This document shows, piece after piece, positions 8,535-16,530 of a DNA stretch of 64,000 bases. Position numbers and translations under genes: made by a program. Position 1 is the first letter of the stretch. Every line of letters starts with the position of its first letter. The notes under the pieces were generated by a model. It did no database searches. It was not told the DNA's origin and worked only from the letters and a program-made list of their open reading frames with translations. The DNA comes from Anaerotruncus sp. G3(2012) (GTDB taxonomy: Bacteria; Bacillota; Clostridia; Oscillospirales; Ruminococcaceae): positions 62,001 through 126,000 of the forward strand of contig NZ_KE159668.1 of the NCBI RefSeq assembly GCF_000403395.2. Direction: 5' to 3'.

Positions 8535-9926
8535 ATGATTAAAGAGAACCAACGCCTGCTCAACTGGCTCTTGAAGCTCGCGGATGTGTCGATCGCCATA
8601 CTGGTGATGCCGGTCGCCTACTATATCCGGTTTGACCTGCTTTTTGGCAGGCCGGGGATCGGGCCGGGCTACTATATGCAGCTGCTGGTGGTGATCCTGC
8701 CGCTCTACCTGCTGCTCTACTACCAGTTCAACCTCTACGACCCGTTCCGCTACAAGTCGCTGCTGAGCGAGGTGCGGCGGGTCGTGCAGGCAAATGCGGT
8801 GGGGCTTGTCCTCATCTTTGTGCTCAACTTTTTTCTGCGCGAGGTAGATGTCTCCCGCCTGACCATCGTGATCTTTTCAGCGCTGAATACCACCCTGACT
8901 TCCCTGATCCGGGTGAGCCTGCGCAAGACGCTGCGTGTGCTCCGGGAAAAGGGGTATAACATCAAGCATCTGCTGCTGGTGGGATGGAACGAATCGACAG
9001 GGGATTTTTTCGACCGGATCACATCCAACAAACAGTTTGGATACCAGATCGAGGGCTACCTGAGCGACAAGGTGCGCCAGGTGGGGAACCGCAGCATTCT
9101 ATATAAGGGGACGATCTCGCATCTTGCCGGCCTGCTCGACCAGGAGGAGATCGACGAGGTCATCATTTCGCTTGACTACGATGAATTCCCGCTGCTGGCT
9201 GAGATCATAGAGGTCTGCGAAAACGAAGGGGTCAAATCCAACCTTCTGCCGTTTTATACAAAATATCTTCCGTCCAAACCCTACATAGACGATATTGACG
9301 GGCTTCCGCTGATTAACATCCGGCATATCCCGCTGGACAATTTCCTGTACAGCTTTCTCAAGCGCGCGTTTGATATTGTTGCCTCTGCGCTGGGGCTGGT
9401 GGTGCTTTCGCCGCTGCTGCTGGTGACAGCGGTCGGCGTCCGGCTGACCTCCCCCGGCCCGGTGATTTATAAGCAGCTGCGGGTGGGCAGGAATAAGAAG
9501 GAATTTATGATGTACAAGTTCCGGTCGATGCGGGTGGACGGCAACGCGGACATGACTACCTGGGGCGGACGCGCCGACAGCCGCCGGACCGCGTTCGGGA
9601 CCTTCATCCGCAAATGCAGCATTGACGAGCTGCCGCAGCTTTTCAATGTGCTCAAAGGGGATATGAGCCTGGTTGGGCCGCGGCCCGAGCGGGAATATTT
9701 TGTACAGAAGTTCCGCGAGGAAGTTCCTCTTTATATGCTCAAGCATCTGGTACGGCCGGGGATCACCGGCTGGGCACAGGTGAACGGATGGCGGGGGGAC
9801 ACCTCGATCGTTGAGCGGATCAAGTGCGACATCTACTATATTGAGAACTGGTCGTTCCTGCTCGACCTGAAAATCCTGATTATGACCGTATTCAAAGGCA
9901 TCATCAATCCGGAAGAGGAACTATAA
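8535..9926 (+). CDS. undecaprenyl-phosphate sugar phosphotransferase (WbaP/EpsL type)
   Basis: 463 residues: four N-terminal membrane helices, a CoA-binding-like central domain (HLLLVGWNE), then the catalytic domain starting near KRAFDIVASALGLVVLSPLL. Catalytic signatures are YKFRSMR, RKCSIDELPQLFNVLKGDMSLVGPRPE (key residues DELPQ and GPRPE) and RPGITGWAQVNG. These enzymes transfer a sugar-1-phosphate onto undecaprenyl phosphate to start repeat-unit synthesis. Start ATG 8535 follows AGGAGG by 8 bp and the EpsG stop by 10 bp. Confidence 0.93.
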   Translation: MIKENQRLLNWLLKLADVSIAILVMPVAYYIRFDLLFGRPGIGPGYYMQLLVVILPLYLLLYYQFNLYDPFRYKSLLSEVRRVVQANAVGLVLIFVLNFFLREVDVSRLTIVIFSALNTTLTSLIRVSLRKTLRVLREKGYNIKHLLLVGWNESTGDFFDRITSNKQFGYQIEGYLSDKVRQVGNRSILYKGTISHLAGLLDQEEIDEVIISLDYDEFPLLAEIIEVCENEGVKSNLLPFYTKYLPSKPYIDDIDGLPLINIRHIPLDNFLYSFLKRAFDIVASALGLVVLSPLLLVTAVGVRLTSPGPVIYKQLRVGRNKKEFMMYKFRSMRVDGNADMTTWGGRADSRRTAFGTFIRKCSIDELPQLFNVLKGDMSLVGPRPEREYFVQKFREEVPLYMLKHLVRPGITGWAQVNGWRGDTSIVERIKCDIYYIENWSFLLDLKILIMTVFKGIINPEEEL

Positions 9927-9946
9927 TGTATAGAGGGAAAGCCTGA

Positions 9947-9975
9947 TTGCGCGGTTTCCCAATATGTGTTATAAT
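9947..9975 (+). promoter_or_regulatory. extended -10 promoter of the coiled-coil gene
   Basis: TTGCGC (9947-9952), 17 bp, TGT-TATAAT (9970-9975) with an extended -10. GGGAAAGCC (9935-9943) and GGTTTCCC (9953-9960) form a dyad around the -35, possibly an operator or a hairpin ending the previous operon. Confidence 0.6.
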
Positions 9976-10037
9976 CAAAAGTACTTTATAATATGGGATA
10001 AGCGATGAACGGAAGTGTCGAGAAAGGATGGGTAAAG

Positions 10038-10577
10038 ATGGACGAAGTGAGGCTGCTCGAAGCAATCGGCAAGATGATGGACGAGAAGCTGGAAAAAATG
10101 TTTGATGAGAGGCTTGAGGAAAAGCTGGAAAAAGTTCTGGATAAGAAGCTTGATGAAAAGCTGGACGAAAAACTCGGAAAAACTCTGGATGAAAAGCTCG
10201 GAAAAACTCTGGATGAAAAGCTCGGAAAAACTCTGGATGAAAAGCTCGGAAAAACTCTGGATGAAAAGCTGGACCAAAAGTTTGACGAAAAGCTGGCGCC
10301 GGTTCATGAACGGCTGGGGCGGCTGGAAAACGATGTCTCCGGGCTGAAAAAGGACATGGCGGAGGTCAAAGCGGACATCAAGGACCTGAAATACAGGGTG
10401 ATTGTCCTGGAGGACAAGGTTGACGTAATGAGAAAAGACATCGACGGGATGAAAGCCGACATCGACGAGCTGAAATATCAGGGTGAAGTTACCCGGTCGG
10501 GCGTGAACACGCTGTTGAGCTGGGCGGAAAATGTGGAATCGGTGGTAAAGGTGCCGTTGATGGGCGCGGCCCGCTGA
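10038..10577 (+). CDS. repetitive coiled-coil protein
   Basis: 179 residues from ATG 10038, preceded by AAAGGATGG; the upstream ATG 10005 lacks a ribosome site. The first ~90 residues are a highly charged coil of 8-residue repeats LDEKLGKT, encoded by near-identical 24-bp units. The second half repeats DMAEVKADIKDLKYRV- and DIDGMKADIDELKYQ-like heptads. No membrane segment or signal peptide. Function unknown; such proteins in Firmicutes are generally uncharacterised. Own promoter just upstream; the protease follows 15 bp later. Confidence 0.75.
   Translation: MDEVRLLEAIGKMMDEKLEKMFDERLEEKLEKVLDKKLDEKLDEKLGKTLDEKLGKTLDEKLGKTLDEKLGKTLDEKLDQKFDEKLAPVHERLGRLENDVSGLKKDMAEVKADIKDLKYRVIVLEDKVDVMRKDIDGMKADIDELKYQGEVTRSGVNTLLSWAENVESVVKVPLMGAAR
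10161..10256 (+). repeat. four tandem 24-bp units inside the coiled-coil gene
   Basis: Units of CTGGATGAAAAGCTCGGAAA plus AACT begin at 10161, 10185, 10209 and 10233; units 2-4 are identical. The period is a multiple of three, so gain or loss of units keeps the frame and changes coil length by 8 residues. Confidence 0.9.
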
Positions 10578-10592
10578 TTTGTGGGAGGATTT

Positions 10593-11294
10593 ATGAAAAA
10601 AAACAATGTAATCGAGATGCCGCTGAAAAAATCGGTACTCTGGCGGGACATTGTGCTGATGTCCTTATACCCGCTTTTGAGTGCATGGGTGGTACAGAAA
10701 CTGGGTGGGATGACCACCGACACAACTCTGCAAAATTTTATTATGATGGCGGCCAACTGGGTCTGGTATTTTGTAACCTGGCTGATGGTGACCAAAATCG
10801 AACGGAGAAGCATGGCCCCATACAAAATTAAGGAATGGGCGCTGCTCTGGCAGCTGCTTCTGGGAATTGGGCTAGGGCTTCTCATTTTTTTCATTACCTT
10901 TCTTTTACCTGCCCTAACGCAGGGTAGAGTGATTATGGTGAACCCATATCCACCGAGATCGACACGCGGCCTGATGCTGTTCACCTTATTTAATCAGTTC
11001 CTGTTTGTCGGCCCCACAGAGGAATTTGTCTACCGCGGCTATCTGCTTGACCGGTGCCGTGAAGCGACAGGCTCCAAGTGGGGAGCGGTTCTGATTATGA
11101 CCTGTTTGTTTGTCCTTCCGCATATTGTGACCAGCGGGCTTGGGGTTTATCTGCTTTCTCCGCTGGTTCTCTCTCTGCTGACCGCGGTTGTGCGGGTAAA
11201 GCTGAAACTGGGTTCCATCTTTGCGCTTGGCGTCGCACATGCCCTTGCGAACAGCCTGCTTACCCTCTGTTCTATCTATCTGATGATGGCATAA
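10593..11294 (+). CDS. CPBP/Abi family intramembrane metalloprotease
   Basis: 233 residues from ATG 10593 with GGGAGG upstream. Six or more hydrophobic segments. The CPBP motifs are visible: TEEFVYRGYLL (EExxxR, ~residue 148), LPHIVTS and AHALANS carrying the metal-binding His. Family members are CAAX-prenyl-protease-like glutamic/metal proteases, some linked to bacteriocin self-immunity or membrane protein processing. It follows the coiled-coil gene directly. No substrate is evident nearby. Confidence 0.85.
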   Translation: MKKNNVIEMPLKKSVLWRDIVLMSLYPLLSAWVVQKLGGMTTDTTLQNFIMMAANWVWYFVTWLMVTKIERRSMAPYKIKEWALLWQLLLGIGLGLLIFFITFLLPALTQGRVIMVNPYPPRSTRGLMLFTLFNQFLFVGPTEEFVYRGYLLDRCREATGSKWGAVLIMTCLFVLPHIVTSGLGVYLLSPLVLSLLTAVVRVKLKLGSIFALGVAHALANSLLTLCSIYLMMA

Positions 11295-11396
11295 ATGCGG
11301 ACATTTCGAAGATTAACAGGGTGCCTATGCAAAGAATAGCAGCATATTTTGGTATGGATGCACAAAAAATAGAATAAAATTAGGCGAAAAATAGAT

Positions 11397-11425
11397 TTGA
11401 CAAATGCAAATCTTGCCGCTATAAT
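11397..11425 (+). promoter_or_regulatory. consensus sigma-A promoter of the secreted protein
   Basis: TTGACA (11397-11402), exactly 17 bp, TATAAT (11420-11425): both hexamers match consensus. The 5' leader is about 90 nt and ends in AGGAGGT 8 bp before the start codon. Confidence 0.9.
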
Positions 11426-11520
11426 AAGCATATGGATACGGTTCTGGAATGTTTTGGAGAGAGCAGGAAAGGAACGGTCCTACGATTGAAACTGATTTTA
11501 AAACTAGGAGGTAGTTTACC

Positions 11521-13014
11521 ATGAAAAGATTAGTATCTTTGACCATGGCTGCTGCTTGCGCAATGTCTCTGGCTGTTCCGGCTTTCGCTGCAAGCGATGC
11601 GCTGGATAGTGGCTATTCTGAGATCAAAACTGCAACCATTGTTAAGCAGGCTGCAACAGAGGGCGCAGACGGTAAAATTGTCCTTGCAACCACGAAGACT
11701 AATGCAACTGTTACCATCGATGGTGTTAAGCTGAGCGTTCCGGGCGGCAATGGTGTTACTGTTGTTTCGCAGGCTCGCAAGCTGGCACAGAAGATTGAAG
11801 CTGTCAACGGCTGGGATGCAGAAATTCGTTACGGCGGCACCGAGGCTTGGTGGAAAGGTGCTTCGACCATCAACCACATCTATGAGGCAGATGATCTTCG
11901 GGATGGTGAGATTGAGGTTAACGCACTGAAATCCCCGACTGCTGATGGTACTGTTCTGGGTGCGATTGAAGATCTGACCCTGGACGATATCTTCCTCGGC
12001 TACAACAGCGACAAGAAAGATGTCAGAGCGTTCTATGAGAGCGGCGTAGGCAACGATTCCTATGGTGTTCTCCCGAACAAGACCATCTACTTTGTCATCC
12101 GTGACCAGTTCTACAAACCCTCTGACATCGAGTTCGACCTGTCCAAGGTTGAGGGCTCCAAGTATGTCAAGAGCATCACTGATACCCAGGAGAGCTTCAG
12201 CTCGACTGTTCTGACTGCTGTTGACAACCAGGAGATCACTCTGCCGAAGGGCCGTTATCGTGTCCTGAAAGTCAAACTCAAAGAGAACATGACCGATGAT
12301 GAGTACAAGCTGCTCTTCGATCTGCGTGTGAAAGTCAAAGAGGAAGGCTTCATGGATTGGAAGAAGGGCGACACCAAGAAGTTCGAGGATATCGGCGAGA
12401 CTTGGGTCAGCAACGATGAGTGGGTTGGCGATTCCGACTGGGCAGCAGGCACCGGCGGCGTCATGATCAAACCGCAGAAGAACGAAGACAACGAGATCAT
12501 CTGGTATGATGAGAACCGCGACATCGCGAAAGTTGAGTTCTATGCTGATTCCGACACTGACAAGTTCTTTGTCAAGCTGTCCACCAAGTGGAACAACGAG
12601 TGGTACTCTGACATGTTCCGCAACACCGATGCGTTCATCTTCAACTTTGTTGGCGCTCCGAAGATCTCTGCAACCTCTCGTTCGACTCTGACCATCTACA
12701 ACCCGTTTGTAAATGACGACGACGAGCTCGAGGTCGATCTCGACGAGCTGAAGGTCTACAAAGTCCTTGACACCGCTGCTCTGGCTGCAACCACCGAAGA
12801 GGCGATTGCTGAGGCCATTGCTGACGGCCGCATCGAGGATGTCACCAACCTCTTCACCGCTGGTGAGAACGAGGATGGCGATCAGGTTCTGACCACCAGA
12901 ACTCGTGACCTGGGCACCTACATCGTTACCACTGCAACCCCTGCAGACCTGGTTGATGATGTTGTGGTCGACAGCACCAACAATGGTAAAGTCAACCCCG
13001 GCACTGGCCGCTAA
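11521..13014 (+). CDS. secreted, probably abundant surface protein of unknown function
   Basis: 497 residues. The first 24 residues are a clear Sec signal peptide with cleavage likely after AVPAFA-A. The mature protein is acidic, Asp/Glu-rich and rich in short beta-like stretches, with no SLH, LPxTG or transmembrane anchor; it ends NGKVNPGTGR. Codon choice differs from neighbours (many GCT, AAC, CTG, few rare codons), and the gene has a perfect promoter, a strong ribosome site and a strong terminator, all fitting high expression. I do not recognise the family; an S-layer-like or extracellular matrix role is possible. Confidence 0.8.
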   Translation: MKRLVSLTMAAACAMSLAVPAFAASDALDSGYSEIKTATIVKQAATEGADGKIVLATTKTNATVTIDGVKLSVPGGNGVTVVSQARKLAQKIEAVNGWDAEIRYGGTEAWWKGASTINHIYEADDLRDGEIEVNALKSPTADGTVLGAIEDLTLDDIFLGYNSDKKDVRAFYESGVGNDSYGVLPNKTIYFVIRDQFYKPSDIEFDLSKVEGSKYVKSITDTQESFSSTVLTAVDNQEITLPKGRYRVLKVKLKENMTDDEYKLLFDLRVKVKEEGFMDWKKGDTKKFEDIGETWVSNDEWVGDSDWAAGTGGVMIKPQKNEDNEIIWYDENRDIAKVEFYADSDTDKFFVKLSTKWNNEWYSDMFRNTDAFIFNFVGAPKISATSRSTLTIYNPFVNDDDELEVDLDELKVYKVLDTAALAATTEEAIAEAIADGRIEDVTNLFTAGENEDGDQVLTTRTRDLGTYIVTTATPADLVDDVVVDSTNNGKVNPGTGR

Positions 13015-13110
13015 TTGATCGTTAGCACTCTGCCGCAAGGCTGAATCAGACCTAATTAAGTTTTCCCGGGGGTCGGGAGACCCCCACAAAATTTTAATCA
13101 CGGCCCTAGA

Positions 13111-13155
13111 ACACAGCGGATGTCTCTCCAGTATCCGCTGTGTTTCTTTTTTTAT
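13111..13155 (+). terminator. strong intrinsic terminator
   Basis: Arms ACACAGCGGAT (13111-13121) and ATCCGCTGTGT (13133-13143) followed by TTCTTTTTTTATT. It ends the secreted-protein transcript. A second hairpin, GGGGGTC/GACCCCC near 13069-13085, lies upstream without a T-tract. Confidence 0.9.
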
Positions 13156-13170
13156 TGGGGATGGGACGAG

Positions 13171-13262
13171 GCAAGGGGGCTTTTTCACTTGCAAAAAGCC
13201 CCCTCTTGCCGCATCGCGGCAATTCACCCGAAAAAAGCGCTTCACAGGATAAAGCATTTCGC
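13171..13262 (+). repeat. intergenic repeat family, copy 1 (modules A and B)
   Basis: Hairpin AGGGGGCTTTTT/AAAAAGCCCCCT with loop CACTTGC (13174-13204), then CGGCAATTCACCCGAAAAA and GCGCTTCACAGGATAA. The same module order occurs at 38713-38800, and in inverted orientation at 34220-34320. Confidence 0.85.
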
Positions 13263-13287
13263 TCATTGCGATGAGCGACCAAAGGCC

Positions 13288-13815
13288 CTGCCTTTGGAAA
13301 CCGCAATTTTTTGAAAAAAATTGAGTAAAACTTTAGTTTTGGGAAAAAGTGGCGCCCAGCCCGGAAGGGAGGGGCCTACGGGGAGGGGTCACCGACCCCT
13401 CGCCCGTAAGGCAAACTGAGGGGGCGTCGCGCGAAGCGCGCTTCGGGCTGAAAGCCCGAGAAGACCCCCGAAGAAGGGCGCTTGCGTCCCGGAAGTTTGG
13501 GCTGGAACCCAAACTTCCGTTGCCTCACTGCCTTTGGAAACCGCGATTTTTTGGAAAAAATTGAGTAAAACTTTAATTTTGGAAAAAAGCGGCACCCAGC
13601 CCGGAAGGGAGGGGCCTACGGGGAGGGGCCACCGACCCCTCGCCCGTAAGGCAAACTGAGGGGGCGTCGCGCGAAGCGCGCTTCGGGCTGAAAGCCCGAG
13701 AAGACCCCCGAAGAAGGGCGCTTGCGCCCCGGAAGTTTGGGCTGGAACCCAAACTTCCGTTGCCTCACTGCCTTTGGAAACCGCGATTTTTTGAAAAAAA
13801 TTGAGTAAAACTTTT
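13288..13815 (+). repeat. two 240-bp tandem units plus a partial third, highly structured
   Basis: CTGCCTTTGGAAACCGC begins at 13288, 13528 and 13768, giving an exact 240-bp period; units differ at a few bases. Each unit has CCTACGGG pairing with CCCGTAAGG around a GGGGTC/GACCCC hairpin, then GCGCG/CGCGC, TCGGGCT/AGCCCGA inside an outer GGGGG/CCCCC stem, and GGAAGTTTGGG/CCCAAACTTCC. The AAATTGAGTAAAACTTT module is at 13318, 13558 and 13798. No credible ORF. Confidence 0.9.
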
Positions 13816-13828
13816 TGGATTGAGATAG

Positions 13829-13856
13829 TTGACAATGCGGCCGCTCCGGATATAAT
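13829..13856 (+). promoter_or_regulatory. sigma-A promoter of the CoaX-like/ECF pair
   Basis: TTGACA (13829-13834), 16 bp, TATAAT (13851-13856), directly after the third partial repeat copy. Confidence 0.8.
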
Positions 13857-13898
13857 AGATATGGACTTCATACCGAACCAGAAAAGGGGGGATTGGCT

Positions 13899-14684
13899 AT
13901 GATCCTGACGGTACATATCGACAACCGCGTAATTTCACTCGGCTGTTATGAAAAAGCAGAACTGCTTGTATCCAGCTCGATCGCAGTCAATCCGCTCGGT
14001 ACAGCCGACCAATATGCCGCGGAGATACAGCAGGTGCTCCGCTTCCGCGGAATCGACACAGACGCCATTGATGGCGCTGTGATCTCTTCTGTGGTACCGG
14101 CGCTGACCAGTCGGCTGAAACAGGCTGCGGACCATCTGATCAATGGCGGAAAAACGCTGACCGTCGGTGCGGGCATCAAAACCGGGCTTGACATCCGATG
14201 GGATAGCGCGGCGTCGGTGGGGTCGGATTTCATCTGCAATGCGGTGGCTGCCCTGCGGGAGTTTACGCCTCCGCTTGTTGTGGTCCACTTTGCAGGTGCC
14301 ACCACCTTTACTGCAATCGACACGCATGGCGCTCTGGTTGGAAAATCCATCCTGCCGGGCGTTGAGGAATCAATGGCGCATCTTTGCCAAAGTGCGGCAC
14401 AGCTTCCAGAGGTGTCGTTCGCGGCGAAAGCGCCTCTTTTCGGGCGCAGCACTGCGGATGCGATCCGTTCCGGCGTGCTCTATGGAACGACCAGCGCTGT
14501 AGAAGGGATGGTATCCCGGTATACGGAGATGTTGGGCGGGTCTGTCACGACAGTTGCAACCGGTGGAGAGGTTGCGCGGGCGGTGGTTTCGCTCTGCGGG
14601 GGCGGAATTCTCTTTCGGCCGAACCTGCTTCATGATGGGCTTTACCTCCTTTATGAGAAAAACCGGCAGGAGTCCAAAAAATAA
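13899..14684 (+). CDS. type III pantothenate kinase-like protein with altered active site
   Basis: 261 residues from ATG 13899 (AAAGGGGGGA 7 bp upstream). The overall pattern is CoaX: GIKTGLDIRWD, VGSDFICNAVAA, VVVHFAGATTFTAID, LPGVEESM and a C-terminal ATGG loop. The canonical first motif D-x-G-N-T reads HIDNRV here, so the catalytic Asp and Gly are missing; the usual GADR is GSDF and DFGTATT is HFAGATT. In known CoaX these residues bind ATP phosphate and pantothenate. It may have lost kinase activity and act as a sensor or partner of the adjacent ECF S component, or still bind a pantothenate-like ligand (inference). Confidence 0.8.
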   Translation: MILTVHIDNRVISLGCYEKAELLVSSSIAVNPLGTADQYAAEIQQVLRFRGIDTDAIDGAVISSVVPALTSRLKQAADHLINGGKTLTVGAGIKTGLDIRWDSAASVGSDFICNAVAALREFTPPLVVVHFAGATTFTAIDTHGALVGKSILPGVEESMAHLCQSAAQLPEVSFAAKAPLFGRSTADAIRSGVLYGTTSAVEGMVSRYTEMLGGSVTTVATGGEVARAVVSLCGGGILFRPNLLHDGLYLLYEKNRQESKK

Positions 14685-14734
14685 ATGCGTTGCATCCCGA
14701 CCGTTTTGCGGGAGTGACAGCAGGAGGAATTTTT

Positions 14735-15370
14735 TTGGAAAAGACAAAAAACATCCGTTATCTCGTCCAGGTGTCCCTGATGGCGGCGATTGTGTGCGTC
14801 GTCGCGTTCGTTCCATTTCTTGGCTTCATCCCATTGGGGGTGATTAAGGCCACCACCGTTCATATCCCGGTGATTATCGGTGCAATTCTGCTCGGCCCGA
14901 AGGCTGGGGCGGTGCTTGGAGCGGTATTTGGGCTGACCAGCGTCATCAAAAATACGATCGAACCGGCGGTGGTTTCGTTCGTATTTACCCCGCTGATTCC
15001 CGCGCCCGGTGAAACTGCGGGCAGTCTCAAGGCGCTGTTGATTGCGTTTATCCCGCGTATCCTCACCGGTGTAGTGGCCGCGCTGGTCTACCGGGCGATC
15101 GCGCGGTTTAATAAAACCAAGACGGTTGCATGTGTCGCGGCGGGTCTCGCTGGTTCGATGACCAATACTGCGTTGGTGATGGGCAGCATCTATTTCCTGT
15201 TTGGGCAGCAGTACGCCGCCGCTCGGGAAGTCGCTTTTGAAAAGTTGGCTGGTGTGCTGATGGCGGTTGTTTTTACAAATGGTCTGGCGGAAGCCGCGGT
15301 TGCTGGTGTGCTTTGTGCACTGATTGCGCGGCCGTTGGTATCTGTATTTGAAAAACAGAGGCAGAAATAA
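14735..15370 (+). CDS. ECF transporter S component, pantothenate-type (PanT-like)
   Basis: 211 residues from TTG 14735, 7 bp after AGGAGG; upstream in-frame codons have no ribosome site. Six hydrophobic segments. VSLMAAIVCVVAFVPFLGFIPLG and HIPVIIGAILLGPKAGAVLG (key parts MAAI, IPLG, HIP, LGPKAG) match substrate-binding subunits of energy-coupling-factor vitamin importers. The ATPase/T subunits are not nearby, as usual for group II ECF systems. Pairing with a CoaX-like gene suggests pantothenate as substrate. Confidence 0.85.
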   Translation: MEKTKNIRYLVQVSLMAAIVCVVAFVPFLGFIPLGVIKATTVHIPVIIGAILLGPKAGAVLGAVFGLTSVIKNTIEPAVVSFVFTPLIPAPGETAGSLKALLIAFIPRILTGVVAALVYRAIARFNKTKTVACVAAGLAGSMTNTALVMGSIYFLFGQQYAAAREVAFEKLAGVLMAVVFTNGLAEAAVAGVLCALIARPLVSVFEKQRQK

Positions 15371-15375
15371 TAGAG

Positions 15376-15406
15376 AGGCAGACGCATTTCGCGTCTGCCT
15401 TTGCTT
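15376..15406 (+). terminator. terminator after the ECF gene
   Basis: AGGCAGACGC (15376-15385), loop ATTTC, GCGTCTGCCT (15391-15400), then TTGCTT. Confidence 0.75.
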
Positions 15407-15559
15407 CGGCCTAAAAGCCGCTTTTTGCGCGGATTAGACCTATGCCCGTCGACCTCCGCGTTAAGAGCCGCCTTTGTCGGTTGTGATTTTTTAAAATATT
15501 TGGAATCAGTCAAAGGAGGCGGGGACGAGGGCGACAGTACATGTGAGGGAGGAAGAGCG

Positions 15560-16462
15560 ATGAGAGAGGGAAGGTTGTTTCAGCTTTTGTATCTGCTGAT
15601 CGAGCGGGGCGGAATGACTGCGGTTGCACTTGCGGAGAAACTCGAAGTTTCGGTGCGGACGGTCTACCGGGATGTGGACGCCCTTTCAGCAGCGGGAATC
15701 CCGATCTACGCCGAACGGGGAAAAGGCGGTGGTGTGCGCCTGACCGAAGGGTTTGTGCTCGACCGGTCTTTGCTTTCGGCCGATGAACAGGATATGATTC
15801 TTGCGGCTTTGCGCGGGATGCAGGCGGCGGATGCGGTAAAATGTGGACAGATGCTGGAACGGTTGGGCGGGCTGTTCCGCCGGGAAGCGGTCGACTGGGT
15901 AGATGTCGACTTTTCCGCGTGGGGCAGCGACGCAGTTGAGCGGGAGCGGTTCGAGATGCTGAAGCAGGCGATTCTGCGGCGCGAGACGGTCTCATTCGGG
16001 TACTACAGCGCGGACGGAAACCGAAGTGACCGCGAGATCGAACCGGTTCGGCTGCGGTTCAAGGGCGGGAACTGGTATCTACAGGGATTTTGCCTGCTTA
16101 GAAACGAATGGAGGCTGTTCCGGCTTTCGCGGATCGAGAATCTATGTCTGACTGGGCGTCTGTTCCCCCTGCGCGGGAATCCGCCGTCCGAGTTGGAACC
16201 CGCCTCCTGTCCACAGGCAGACCTGGTCCTGCGGTTCACCGAGCGGGTGGGATTTCGCATTTACCATACCTTTCGCAGGGAAGAGGTCACCCATGAGCCA
16301 GAAGGCGGCTTTACGATACGCACAAGCTACCCGGACGATCGTTGGATTTTGGGATTTCTGCTCTCATTCGGACCGGATGTGCGGGTGATCTCTCCGCCTT
16401 CACTTGGGCAGGCATTGGCGGAACAGGCGAAAAAAATCTGTGAACTTTATGAATACCGCTGA
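15560..16462 (+). CDS. WYL-domain transcriptional regulator (YafY/YobV family)
   Basis: 300 residues from ATG 15560 with GGGAGG 9 bp upstream. N-terminal HTH: LLYLLIERGGMTAVALAEKLEVSVRTVYRDVDALSAAGIPIYAERG (key VSVRTVYRDV). The WYL domain spans roughly residues 140-210, with WYLQGFCLLRNEWRLFRLSRI, followed by a WCX extension. It precedes a GyrI-like ligand-binding protein, a recurrent pairing. The 15-bp palindrome between them (16467-16481) is a likely operator. Confidence 0.9.
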   Translation: MREGRLFQLLYLLIERGGMTAVALAEKLEVSVRTVYRDVDALSAAGIPIYAERGKGGGVRLTEGFVLDRSLLSADEQDMILAALRGMQAADAVKCGQMLERLGGLFRREAVDWVDVDFSAWGSDAVERERFEMLKQAILRRETVSFGYYSADGNRSDREIEPVRLRFKGGNWYLQGFCLLRNEWRLFRLSRIENLCLTGRLFPLRGNPPSELEPASCPQADLVLRFTERVGFRIYHTFRREEVTHEPEGGFTIRTSYPDDRWILGFLLSFGPDVRVISPPSLGQALAEQAKKICELYEYR

Positions 16463-16466
16463 AACC

Positions 16467-16481
16467 TGACACAGGGTGTCA
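16467..16481. promoter_or_regulatory. palindromic operator TGACACAGGGTGTCA
   Basis: Perfect 6-bp arms TGACAC/GTGTCA around AGG, just upstream of a weak -10-like TAAAAT (16494-16499). Position between the WYL regulator and its neighbour suggests it is that regulator's binding site. Confidence 0.6.
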
Positions 16482-16530
16482 TGTATTGGATGATAAAATA
16501 GGGTCAAAAACAGGAAAGAAGGCACTCTGA

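Noticed and set aside
11530-13266. 578-codon minus-strand frame
   Set aside because: Antisense to the secreted protein, which has promoter, ribosome site, signal peptide and terminator on the plus strand.
13288-13815. CRISPR-like array
   Set aside because: 240-bp units in tandem without spacers; no cas genes.
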